A stretch of 64,000 nt of DNA from Klebsormidium nitens (taxonomy: Eukaryota > Streptophyta > Klebsormidiophyceae > Klebsormidiales > Klebsormidiaceae), in assembly GCA_000708835.1 (NCBI GenBank), contig DF237150.1:84685-148684 (forward strand), written 5' to 3'. Numbering within the stretch: position 1 is the first letter of the stretch; the number at the start of each line of letters is the position of its first letter. Both the position numbers and the translations under genes were made by a program. The notes below the pieces were generated by a model. It was given only the letters and a program-made list of their open reading frames with translations. It searched no databases and was not told the DNA's origin. Positions 41,301 through 51,375 of this stretch are shown in pieces.

Positions 41301-44300
41301 TTCCGCTCGACGGAGGCGTTCCGGTCGGGGAGGGAGTTTCGCTTGGAGTAGAGGTTTCGGTAGGAGGAGGCGTTCCGGTCAGGGAAGGCGTTTCGGTAGG
41401 GAAAGGAGTTCCGTCGGGAGCAGAGGTTTCGGTAGGAGAAGGCGTTCCGGTCGGCGAGGAACTTCCGCCGGGAGAAGCCGTTTCCGTTGGGGTAGGGGAC
41501 GTTCCGGGTGGGGAAGGCGTTTCATTGGGAGCAGGCGTTCCGCTCGGCGAGGCCGTCCCGGGCGGCGGACTGCCGGACGGAACGGGCTCCGGGCTTTGAG
41601 TCGGAGGAGCGGAACCGGATGGAGACGGAATCGGAATCTCTGAGGGTCCTGGGCTCTCCGAGGGGGGGCCCGAGGGGCCGGCGGACGGAGGGGGGGTTTG
41701 CGCGGACGGCGGGGGGGTGCTCTCAGGGGGCGTTTCGGGGGGAGGATTGCTAGACCCCGGTTGCGGGGGTTGCGTCGGCTGCGTCGGCTGTGGTTGCGTC
41801 ACTTGGGGGGGTTGAGTCGGTTGAGTGGGTTGCGGCTGCGTATTCTGGGGGGGTTGAGTCGGTTGAGTGGGTTGGGGTTGCGTGTTTTGGGGGGGTTGAG
41901 TGGGCTGCGTCGGTTGCGGCTGCGTGGGGGAGGGGGTCTGAACCTGTTGAGGATCAGTTGGAGAAGCGGTTCCGATAGGCTGCCCGGTAGGAACTTCCTC
42001 CGTAGGCCCGGGGCTTTCAACTGGGAAAGGAGTTTGAGTCGGGGCAAAAGAGGGGACCTCTGTGGGAGTGCTTGGATCAGAACCGCCGGGCGTTGCCGAA
42101 GGGGTCGAGCCCGAAGTCGGGGCTTCTGAGGGGTTGCTCGATGCAGAACCTCCGGGCGTTGCTGAGGGGGTCGTGGGGGCTTCCGTCGGAGTTGGGCCAG
42201 AACCACCGGCCGTTTGCGAAGGGGTTGGGGCTTCTGTTGGGGTGCTTGAGCTAGACCCACTGGCCGATTGTGAAGGGGTGGGAGCAGAAGTAGTGGGGGC
42301 TTCTGAGGGAGTGCTCGGTTCAGNNNNNNNNNNNNNNNNNNNNNNNNNNNNNNNNNNNNNNNNNNNNNNNNNNNNNNNNNNNNNNNNNNNNNNNNNNNNN
42401 NNNNNNNNNNNNNNNNNNNNNNNNNNNNNNNNNNNNNNNNNNNNNNNNNNNNNNNNNNNNNNNNNNNNNNNNNNNNNNNNNNNNNNNNNNNNNNNNNNNN
42501 NNNNNNNNNNNNNNNNNNNNNNNNNNNNNNNNNNNNNNNNNNNNNNNNNNNNNNNNNNNNNNNNNNNNNNNNNNNNNNNNNNNNNNNNNNNNNNNNNNNN
42601 NNNNNNNNNNNNNNNNNNNNNNNNNNNNNNNNNNNNNNNNNNNNNNNNNNNNNNNNNNNNNNNNNNNNNNNNNNNNNNNNNNNNNNNNNNNNNNNNNNNN
42701 NNNNNNNNNNNNNNNNNNNNNNNNNNTACCGGGCGTCGCAGAAGGAGTCGGGCCTTCGGTGGGGTTGCCCGGGCTAGAACCACCGGCCGTTTGTGAAGGG
42801 GTTGGGGCAGGAGTGGGGGTTTCTGTTGGACTGCTCGGCGCGGAACCACCGGCCGCTTGTGAAGGGCTGGGGGCCTCTATCGGGGTGCTCGGAGGAGAAC
42901 CACCGGCCGTTTGCGAGGGGGTGGGGGTTTCTGTGGGGTTGCTCGGAGCAGTCCCACCGGGCGGTCCTGGAGGAGTTGGACCCGACGTCGGTGCTCCTGT
43001 AGAAGTGCTCGGCGCAGAACCGCCGGCCGTTTGCGAAGGGGTTGGGGCTTCTGAGGGAGTGCTCGGCACAGTAACACCGGGCAGTTGGGAAGGGGTTAAG
43101 TTCGAAGTTGGAGCGGGCGTCGGAAGCTCGGTAGGTGGGTTCGGGTCGGAAGTGCCGGGGCTCCCCGTTGTAGAAACAGGTCCCCCGGAAGAGGAGGTCG
43201 GTGGGAGAGTGGGTGAGACAGCCTGAGTAGACTCAGTCGAAACAGGGGATCCGGACGGGCTTGCAGAAGGTTCAGTGGAAGGGTTTGGAGAGGTGCTTTG
43301 GGTCGGGTCTGGCGAAGGGGTTGAGTTTTGCGGTGCGTTGGATGCAGAGGGAGTCGGTGTTGAGGTCTCGGAAGGAGGGTTTGAGGTTGGGTTTGGTACG
43401 AGATTTTGGGTTGGCGAAGGCGTGGTTGACCCGGTGATTGCGCTTACTGACACCGTGCCCTGGGGGGGAGTTGAGACGGGTTTGGAAGCAGTTGGGGTCG
43501 GGGTTAAGGTGGGGGTCTCCGTCGGGTTTGGCGTGGTCGGCGAGGGAATTTGCGAGGGGTTAGGTGTTGCCAAAGGGGAGGTTTCGGACGGCGTCGGTGA
43601 TGGGGTTGAGGTCGGGTTAGCTGGAGTTAGAGTCGGGGTTAGAGAAGGAGACGAGGAACCCGAAGTGGACGAGGGAACTGGTGAAGGGAGACCGGTCGAG
43701 ACTGGGGGAGCAATCGGGGTTAACGTCGACGGGTTTGGCGTGATTATTGGGGGACTAGAGGAACTTTCAGGTAAGGAAGAAGAAGTGGGGTTTGAAGAAG
43801 AGGGCAACGGAGTTTCGGTTGACGGACTGGGAGGAGTTTCGGTCGGAAGAGGGATGGGTATATCTGTAGGTGAGGAGGAAGAAGTAGGATTTGGAGAAGA
43901 GGGCAACGGAGTTTCGGTAGGTGAACTGGAAGGAGTTTCAGTCGGAAGAGGGGTGGTAACATTTGTAACGGTTGGCGTTGGCAGCGGGTTGGAAAGCGCA
44001 GGAGCTAGGGAAGGCGTAAGGGGGGGGGTTAAGGAAGGAGTCGCTGTCGGAGAGACGGAGTCGGTCGGAGAGGGGGTTTCTGTTGCTGTTGGGTTAGGGG
44101 TTGAGGTCACTGCGGGCGTCGTTTCAGATGGCGAAGGCAACGGAGTCGCAATTGGAGTAGAAACGGGGGTAGTAGTTAGATTCGGTGTGTTGGAAGGACT
44201 GGGAGTGGATTCTGTGGGGCTCGGACCCAGGCTTACGGTTAGGTTAAGAGACAAACCTTCGGAGGGGGTCGGAGACGGAGTGTTGCTGGAAGTTGGCGTG

Positions 44301-47300
44301 GGGGTGGTTTCTGAAGGGGCGGGGGAGGGGATGAAAGTAATATTTGAAATGACGGTTGGAATGGGGGTTACGGTCAAGATTGGACCAGCAGAAGGAGGGA
44401 GTGTTGCGAAGTTGGTAGAGCTTGGAACAGTCTCCGAGGGGGTCGGCAAAGGCGTTCCGGTTGGCGGGACGGTTAACACCGGGGTTTCGGATGGGGTTGG
44501 AGAAGGGTTTACTTCTGCGGTCGGACCCGGGGTTTGGGAAGGGGTTGAGGTTGAGCTAGGAGTTTCTGACGGGGTAGGCGAGGGGGTTACAGTAGCAGTT
44601 GCAGTGGGAGTGGGGGAGGGTGTGGTTGTTTGAGTCGAGGTAGGGGTTGGGGTTTCTGAAGGGGTCGGGGAGGGAGAAGAGAAAGCAATTTCGGAGGGGG
44701 TTGGGGAGGGGGAAGAAGAAGCAGTTTCGGAAGGGGTTGGGGAGGGGGAAGAAGAAGCAGTTTCGGAAGGGGTTGGGGAAGGGGAAGAGAAAGCAGTTCC
44801 TGAGGGCGTTGGGGAGGGGGAAGAGAAAGCAGTTTCGGAGGGGGTTGGAGATGGCGTGTTTGCTGACGTCACGCTGGGGGTAGGAGTAGTTGTGGGAAGA
44901 GTGTCCGTCGGAAGGGGAAGCGAAGTTGGGTTTGGAGTGTCGCTTGGCGGGGAGGTCGGAGGCTGAGTTGGGGTGGCTGACGGGGTTAGAGTTGGGGTTG
45001 GGGACGGGGTTAAGGACGGGGTTAAAACTGGCGTTGAGCTTGGGGTTTCGGTTGGGTTAGTGCCAGCGGGTGCGGTTGGGCTAGGGGACGAGGTTACTGT
45101 AGCGGAAGGGTTAGGAGTCGGCGTCTCACTATCCGTGGAAGTTTGCGACGGGGCTGGGGTTTGGCCGAGAGTCGGGCTTGGAGAAGGGGTGTCGCTGGCC
45201 GGGGGGGTTTGGGTCGGGTTAGGAGGAGGGGTGTCAGTAACCAGGGGGCTTGGCGAAGGAGTTGGTGCCGAGGAGGGGGGGTCAGTGATACCAGTTGATG
45301 ACGTGCCCGAGGGGGCTAGGGACTGAGTTGGGCTGTCGGAAGGGGGGGGCGTAGAATCGGACTGCAGGAGTTGCCGGACAGTCCGCTTGAGGTGTCCGAA
45401 GAGCCCCTGATCCTGATAAGACACGGGGAAGACACATGTCAGCCAGTCTGCGAGGGGGACCAACAGACCTTGAAAAAGCAGCAAGGATACAAATGGCTTC
45501 TGGATATGAGAGGACAGTGGCTCTTGCGAGGTAAAGAGCGAAACATAACCGCTGACTGTAATAGCAGCCTCGCTTGATGTACTTTTCAAATGGTTCTGAC
45601 TGGTGAACGTGTGCTGTAAAAAATGGGCCCTTGACGTCCAAACCAAAGGCCTGCCTGAAATGATTGATTACACAAACTGCGACGATTGAAGGTTGACAAG
45701 GCGGCGTTTGCTGGTAAGCTCTCGTGCTCAATAATATTCCCGTCTTTGCTTGACCTCTCTCATCCAAGCACTTGTAAAGCACTCGCAGTAATATTGGGTG
45801 CTCGTATTCCGGAGAGATTGTCTTGGCATCTTCTACAGAGCCGCATTTTCAGCCAAAGAGAGGTTGGGATTGTCTGGTCAGCTCAAAAGTAAACGCAATA
45901 TTCACATTTCTTCATTTTTTTCAGCCAGCTCGTTCCAGCTCGATTTGGTCCTTTAAAAGCAAATTCCAATCTGGTCCTGTGGCGATAGGTCAGCTCAGCA
46001 CGCAGTTGAGATCTTCACAAAATCGTCTTGACTCTGAACTTTTGTCCTTAACATAAGGATCCAACAAATCTCCTGATGCGGATGCAGCTTAGCAACCACA
46101 GTCGACACAAAGCAACCCATCCAGAAAGGAAGTTCATTTGGTAATCCTTGGAAGGGTAATGCCCGCCATCTGGGGCTTGCTAATTAGGGATCCCAACGCT
46201 CAAGACCTCGTCAAAGGGACACATTCAAACTTAGCTGATAAAGCACTAACCAGCTACAAGACAGTAATCAATGCCGCTCCAGTCAAACATCTGGAGTTGA
46301 GCTATCAGCGAGGAAGGCCTGGCGGGCCTGGTGCAACTCAAACAAAAAAAGTGTTTTGCTTGCGCTCTTTGCTTATCAAAACTGTCTCCTTGGGTCACTG
46401 TTGGGCGCCCCCCAGGCTGGGCAACAGGAACTGACGCCCTTTACCAAAAAGCTGGCAAGATTATCGAAGCTTGCGGGATGAGAATCCTTAGCAGCAAACT
46501 AGCTGGCAAATGACAAATGAGCTTCCACTGAGCTGAAGTTCTTCACAAAGAGAGTGACTGAACAAAAGCAGTTCGCAAGTCCCAACACTCTTTCTTTGTG
46601 CAGCTCTTTGCGGGCTACATTTTCAAACTTCTTTCTGTTGGCCCTTCTTTGAGGGAGGCTGCATGCGTTGGTCCAGGAACCACAGCTATGACTTGAAGGA
46701 GCCCACATCAGGCAACAGTCGGTTGAACATGACGCCATAATACTGGCCAGAATCTGCCACTCCTGAGTGCCCACTGCCCGCCCAGCATGTTTACAGGGGA
46801 TTCCTTATATTGCACCGCAGGCTAGGGCGAAACTTGCATTTGCACCAGCAGAAAGTACGGCCGGGCAGAAAGTGGGTCCGATGGGAAATAATGCAAGCAC
46901 CTTTAGTCGGACTTACAAGGAGCACAACAATTCGTTATGTCCAAACTTGCGCACGACAAATGCCACATTCACTCCACAAAAGATTGCCCAGTAGAAGCTG
47001 TGATGGCATCACAGGGAGTGCCCACCTGGCCGGGCGCCCCCGATGATCCCCCCGGTTGTGAATAAGCTCCCGGACAGGCTGCCCCCTCTGCTCCACATGG
47101 TGCGGCGTGCCCATTCACACCAAGTACCACCGCCAGCACAAGGACCACTAGTAACAGCTCCCGCCAGCTTCTTCTCGGAAAAGACAAGCCCCCATTGCTT
47201 GCTCCAAGTAGGCCTATCCCTTTCAGGCCACGCTTAGAACCTTGCTTTGAGCTCTGGGCCACATGATTGGAGCTAGTCCAAGCTCTAATGCAGTCCTGCG

Positions 47301-47322
47301 TAGTGCGCCAATCGCCCGTCAT
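32331..47322 (-). CDS. Giant Pro/Ser/Thr-stalked multi-pass membrane protein with Ig-like modules
   Basis: Minus-strand exons: 47322-47026 (tentative; signal-anchor RELLLVVLVLAVVLGVNG), 45412-40498 (contains the N gap), 40134-39978, 38806 to about 38677, 38247-38093 (or starting 38229), 37716-37394, 36807-35666, 35080-34768, 34413-34280, 33855-33510, 33247-33072 and 32571-32331 (stop TAG). From 37716 down all junctions phase exactly. The protein is about 2,770 aa, depending on the gap. Order: signal segment, roughly 1,500 residues of Pro/Ser/Thr repeats with Asn-X-Thr sites near the end, Ig-like beta modules (ITFPENVTNVSANSINVTNG; VPAGVVRDNYGNANQAS, close to bacterial Ig-like consensus), then about nine hydrophobic helices split by a polar loop holding a heptad array. 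The membrane part (PRFELFLV, WGSLFEDTRG, RPFISRRLQFVETL) recalls TRP-like/flavin-carrier channel families of algae and oomycetes; that link is from memory of texture, not a search. Likely a surface sensor or wall-associated channel. Confidence 0.7.
35081..35665 (-). repeat. Intron carrying second copies of both its own splice junctions
   Basis: The exon end at 35666-35731, including its donor (minus strand GGAGTGAGT), is repeated at 35501-35556 with donor-like CGAGTAAGA. That copy has an in-frame stop where the exon has Trp. The acceptor at 35081 (minus strand CCCCTGCAGGTT) is repeated at 35250 with flanking similarity. Offsets are 165 and 170 bp. Both copies lie inside the intron in donor-then-acceptor order. 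Confidence 0.65.
35845..36096 (-). repeat. Coding 21-bp minisatellite, 12 heptad units
   Basis: The pentamer GGACG or a one-base variant recurs at 35851, 35872, 35893, 35914, 35935, 35956, 35977, 35998, 36019, 36040, 36061 and 36082, exactly 21 bp apart each time. On the coding strand this gives twelve 7-residue units of the form x-A/P-S-E/G-x-x-x (for example EASETNT, GASENNI, KPSGKST, GASEGDT) in the polar loop of the giant membrane protein. Confidence 0.85.
38529..38632. repeat. Degenerate ~23-bp tandem repeat in an intron
   Basis: Five imperfect units around a TTATATTGGGA / TTATACTGGAATC core are spaced 19-24 bp apart within an intron of the giant membrane protein gene. Confidence 0.5.
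40498..45412 (-). repeat. Coding low-complexity Pro/Ser/Thr stalk repeats
   Basis: One open exon of nearly 5 kb is built from short in-frame tandem repeats. They include a 96-bp pair at about 40780-40975 (shared LLPTLVPGPTA), 18-bp hexapeptide-like units (T-E/G-T-P-x-P) at about 41100-41560, 42-bp units at about 41809-41935 (QPTQPTQPPQ), 15-18-residue units around the gap (PTPSQTAGGS), and six 36-bp-spaced units starting at 44653 (SSPSPTPSETA). The coding strand is C-rich, so the plus strand carries many G-runs. Confidence 0.9.
42324..42726. other. Assembly gap (403 N)
   Basis: This run of N lies inside the repeat array of the stalk exon. Codon position is 1 at 42727 and 2 at 42323 when read on the minus strand, so the true missing length should be a multiple of three. 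403 is not, so the N count is only an estimate. Confidence 0.95.
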
Positions 47323-48254
47323 GCGGTCCCCACTGCCCTGCCCGTTCTAAAAGCCTTCTCTTGTCAGTAAAGCTCAGCTCCACGCTCATTGGACTGACGC
47401 ATCACTGTAAATCACTTTGAAGTCAGCTGAGAGAGAAAGATTGTAACGCCGAACTGTCTGTGAATGTTACTCTGCGATTGAGAATAACCTTTCACACAGC
47501 CTTCACTGATGCGCTGCAACTCGGTGGACTTCTTCAAAACAGCAGTCCAACCAATGACTCGATGCCACTCAAACCGCTTCAGTCAGAGCAGAGTTGTAAG
47601 TGACAGGATGGGATAGCTGTGGCACTCCTTGTTCCACCAGACTTATGACTTTTCCAGAACAGACGGTTGGAGCTCGGTGGCAGCTGCAAACGGCCCAACC
47701 GACCTGATGAATACCTAGGACTCTCTCTGTGCATTCCTCTTTGTATGGATCGCCGGCAACAATGCTGCTGACAGAGAAGAATGATGCAATCACTTCAAAC
47801 CTTGCGCGCTGCCTCTTCCTCTCCCTCTCCCTCTGTTTCCGCCTCGAGCAGGCATGCATTTTCGCAAGCTGGCGCAGTCTTGGCCAGCAGGTCCGCAAGC
47901 CACTAGCCGTTGCGGTTGGCCGAATCAGCTAAGAGCCGTCGATACGTAAAAGCTGCAGGCTGGCTTCCGGTATCTTACGGTACAAAGCCAGCCACCTGTC
48001 TAGACCGTTCCGTGATTCAATGCGAACTTTTTGGACGGTAGAATTGCCGCATCCGACGGTGCATATGCATGCGCCACTAAGAGTCCTTTGTCAGAGTCCA
48101 GACCTGAGACGACCTCTTCGAAGTTCGAGAATCGAGATCAAGTTCGACCTAATAGTAATAGGCTTGGAAGTTGGAGTCCAACTTGAAGTTGGAGGCTTGG
48201 ACCTTGCTACATTTGATGAGATAGTTACGGCCGCCATTGTTCTTGACACTCAAC
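47323..48254. other. Divergent intergenic region, no gene seen
   Basis: This lies between the tentative start of the giant membrane protein (-) and the F-box gene (+). It includes a short imperfect repeat around AAGTTGGAG at 48160-48205. No supported coding frame was found. Confidence 0.4.
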
Positions 48255-49590
48255 ATGGCTGACACAGCCTCCCCAAGGGGTCCAGGAATGAATGCGCTTC
48301 CCCCAGAGCTCACGTTGCAGATAATCTGCCTGGCTGTGAAAGAGCGGAGACAGCGTTCTCGCACGCTGGCATCGTGCAAATTGGTCTCAAAGGAGTGGTG
48401 TGGTTATGCACGCCTGGCAAGCATAGAGCTTTCTATCAGCTCAACGAGCTTGCACATACCAGCCACACGGACCTGGGGCACCTGCGAGCAGCTCTGCAGG
48501 ACAATCCTCAAGTCGTCTCGCTCTGCCTGTGCATAGATCATGTTGAACCACTTGCGGACTGGGGAGGTTTGCTTTCCGCCCTCGCTTCTCAAAAATGGTC
48601 TTTTGTGGCCGTTGCTTGGGGCAGTGCCTGTGAGACAATCTCTCTTACCACACTGCTGTCCACTTCCTACAGCACTTTGCAAAGTCTCCAGCTTGTCAAT
48701 GCGGAGCAAGAGATCAACGATCTCGACCAGGTCTTCCGGCAGTCGGTGAATCTGCAGAGGGTATCTCTAAGTGGAATATTTGGAACATCTCCGCAAAGAT
48801 TTGCAGCACTCCTGGCAGATGCGGGCACATGTCCTCAAGTGAAGGAGCTTGAAATTGATGAGCTCTGGTATGCCGGGGGGGTACGCGTTCGCAGACTGCC
48901 TGACAACCAGTGCCTCACACAAATACCTAGCACGTTCCCAAATCTACGGGCGTTATCCTTGACAGCTTTGGCGAGGCGAGAGTTCCGCCAGAAGTATATG
49001 CAGCGCTAGCTGGTAGCTTACCCCGCCTGGAGTCGTTGAGCATAACCGGAACTCAGCTTTCCACCTTGGAAGATGCTGTTCTCTTCAGCATCTCAAGATG
49101 TTGTCCACTGCTCCGTGAGTTAGCGCTTGGGTCGCCCCTTGTCAATATGCGATCAAGAAGGTATGAGTTGCCCACCCATATAACTGCATTGGGTTTAGTG
49201 GCCATTCTTGATCGGTGCCCCTGGATCACCTCTTTGAAACTTCCGCGCCTTCCAGAAGTCAGAAGGGAGGCATGGTCAACACTCTTACAGAAGATGAAGA
49301 ATATCCAAGTTCTCGAGTGCCCCTGGGATTGCAAGGTCATTCCAGCATTCAATGTCCTCAAGAAGCTCAAACGCTTGACACTCTTTGATTGGGGGGACCA
49401 ATGCATTGAACAAGTTGACCTGGAACAAGTAGCACAAATTCTCGGACGACTACCTAATCTTTCAATACTTCGGATATGCTCTCCAAACCTGGATACGGCG
49501 GTGGTTGAGATAATGAGACCTCATATGGCTGGCATTGCCTTTGAGACGTATCTTAGGGAGGGAGATGAGTTGAGGCTAACGTATCATTGA
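48255..49590 (+). pseudogene. F-box/LRR-type protein gene with two frameshifts
   Basis: A gene-length coding signal without introns changes frame twice. It starts at ATG 48255 with an F-box-like segment, LPPELTLQIICLAV followed by LVSKEWCGYARLASIELS, as in substrate adaptors of SCF ubiquitin ligases. Around 48430-48450 the signal moves to another frame (NELAHTSHTDLGHLRAAL onward), and around 48975 to the third frame (VPPEVYAALAGSLPRLESL onward), ending at 49590. Each step equals loss of one base. Downstream sequence is Leu-rich with LRR texture (FPNLRALSL, LPRLESLSI, CPLLRELAL, LPNLSILRI), which suggests a substrate-binding LRR domain. If repaired it would be about 445 aa. No GT-AG introns of reasonable size fit the shifts. 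It is either a young pseudogene or a functional gene with two sequencing indels; the otherwise open, well-kept frames make both possible. Confidence 0.6.
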
Positions 49591-51375
49591 CTTCATATAG
49601 GCTTTCATATGTTTGATCTTGATTAGTCAGAACTCAAAAGTCCATCGCCTTTTACAAGTAGTTGAGCATGCTAAACCGACTTTCGTGCTGAGTTGCTGCG
49701 CCTTGATGAGGTAGCATGTAAAGAGACAGTGTCCTTTTAGACAGCTGATTCGGGGCTTTTTCCATTGGGAGTCATCTCTCAGGAAGTTGGGATAAATGTC
49801 TTTTTTGATGAACCTTAAACTCTGAAATCAACTTATCAAGCTTGCACCATGGGCGCGGCTACTAGCGCCTAAGCGTTTATGAAATCAAGTGACATTCTTC
49901 CTCCGCATTTGCAAACTCGTCGGAAACATGATGTTGAATGCATCCCATGCTCGAAATGCAGCTTTCTGCTTGCTTAATGGATTGTGTCCCACATTGGCGG
50001 CAGCCGCCTACAAAACAGCTGCAACAAAATAGAGTGGCATATGTATTCTAGCTTTAGTGCGCATGTGGCATATATGGGGCGCATATCAAAGATCATCTAT
50101 ATAGCTTGATGTGCCAGTGCAGAATGATTTGTCCCGTCCTAGCTCTGTACGCGGGTCACTTCAATACACAACTCTCAAATCATCGGTCACTCAGTTCATG
50201 ATGAGACGGACGCGGTTGCGACGGCCGCATCTCGCATAGCCGGAGCTGCAGCCGCCTGGCATATCACATGCAGGCCCACACGCTCTTGATTCTTCATTCC
50301 AACTAGTACTGTTTATCATCGACCGTCATACAATTGTTTCCTATATGTCTGGTCAATCGACTGTCGTACAATTGTTTCCTATATGTCCGGTCACAGTGCA
50401 TTCAATGGGGCCGACTCCTTGACTCTTGAGTCAGCCCTTTAAACATTTGCTGCTCCAGTGTAGCCTTAAGTTCACATGAGTCCATTTACATATAATATCG
50501 ATCTTGGTATAGGTAGCATATAGCCATGGAAGAATAAGCTCAAGGAACAGGCCCACAAGATGTGTATGGCGGCCATGATCGAAGCCTATGGCCCAACTGG
50601 CTATGGCGTAACTGAAAAGAGACCAAATATGTCTTATCTCTGCGCAAGGGGCCAACTAGGCTAGCTATATAACAATTATAGGATAACATGATGCATCTTG
50701 GCCCGTGCCAGGAGCGTGGGAATGTCAATGCATGTTGGTCGGATCGACGTTTCGAGCAGGAATCAAGAATTGCAACAACTTATACCCAGTGGAAAACTTG
50801 AGACTCAAGCAATCCCAACCGTACTATAATGATAAAAACTACATTGAGGCAGGCTCGTATTCGATTGATTGATCCAACTGTCACCAGGTTCAGACCAATT
50901 ACTTTACGACCTTATGTGTCAGTGCGATGCATATGGAGCACACATGCAATTCCTTACCATGCATTGTACGGATCTGGCCACTCGCTTGCAATGCAAACCA
51001 CATACCCAGCGATTCTATCATTGTGAGCATACAGGATTGACGAGTTGCATGCCTAGACAGCCTCGCAGGGAGCAGGAATCTTGTCATTCATATCCCGGAT
51101 CTCAGGTGCTTGCACTACATGTATACAAATGTCTCACAGCATGGGCGTGCCTCATTTGCAGTTCATACTGTGTCACACAGCTTTGGCGATGATAACTTTC
51201 TGTAAGTATCTGGTCCTCCTTGCTGTTGTCAAGTGCTTGCGACCCTTGAAAGGCTGCTCAAAGCCGTCTACCTCTAGCTTGCAGCCAGACGACCTGCTTT
51301 CAAGTCCGCGCCTTGTGCTCAGAAGATTTCTTACCGAGAGGTGGATGATCAACCCAATGCTGCCTTGATCCAAGA
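49591..51375. other. Intergenic stretch, no supported gene
   Basis: This holds the 3' flanks of the F-box gene and the decarboxylase, which converge here. Apart from the short tandem repeat at 50319-50394 nothing recognisable was seen. The small open frames lack any support. Confidence 0.4.
50319..50394. repeat. 38-bp tandem repeat, two copies
   Basis: Two adjacent 38-bp units (50319-50356 and 50357-50394) share the core ACAATTGTTTCCTATATGTC with only a few differences. Confidence 0.8.

Noticed and set aside
40511-41599. 362-codon plus-strand Val/Gly-rich frame
   Set aside because: Same reason: the reverse complement of repeat codons keeps the frame open by composition.
43275-44633. 452-codon plus-strand Gly/Val/Glu-rich frame
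   Set aside because: It is the antisense of the Pro/Ser/Thr repeat exon; its V-G-x-G-V texture is the mirror of the repeat codons, not an independent gene.
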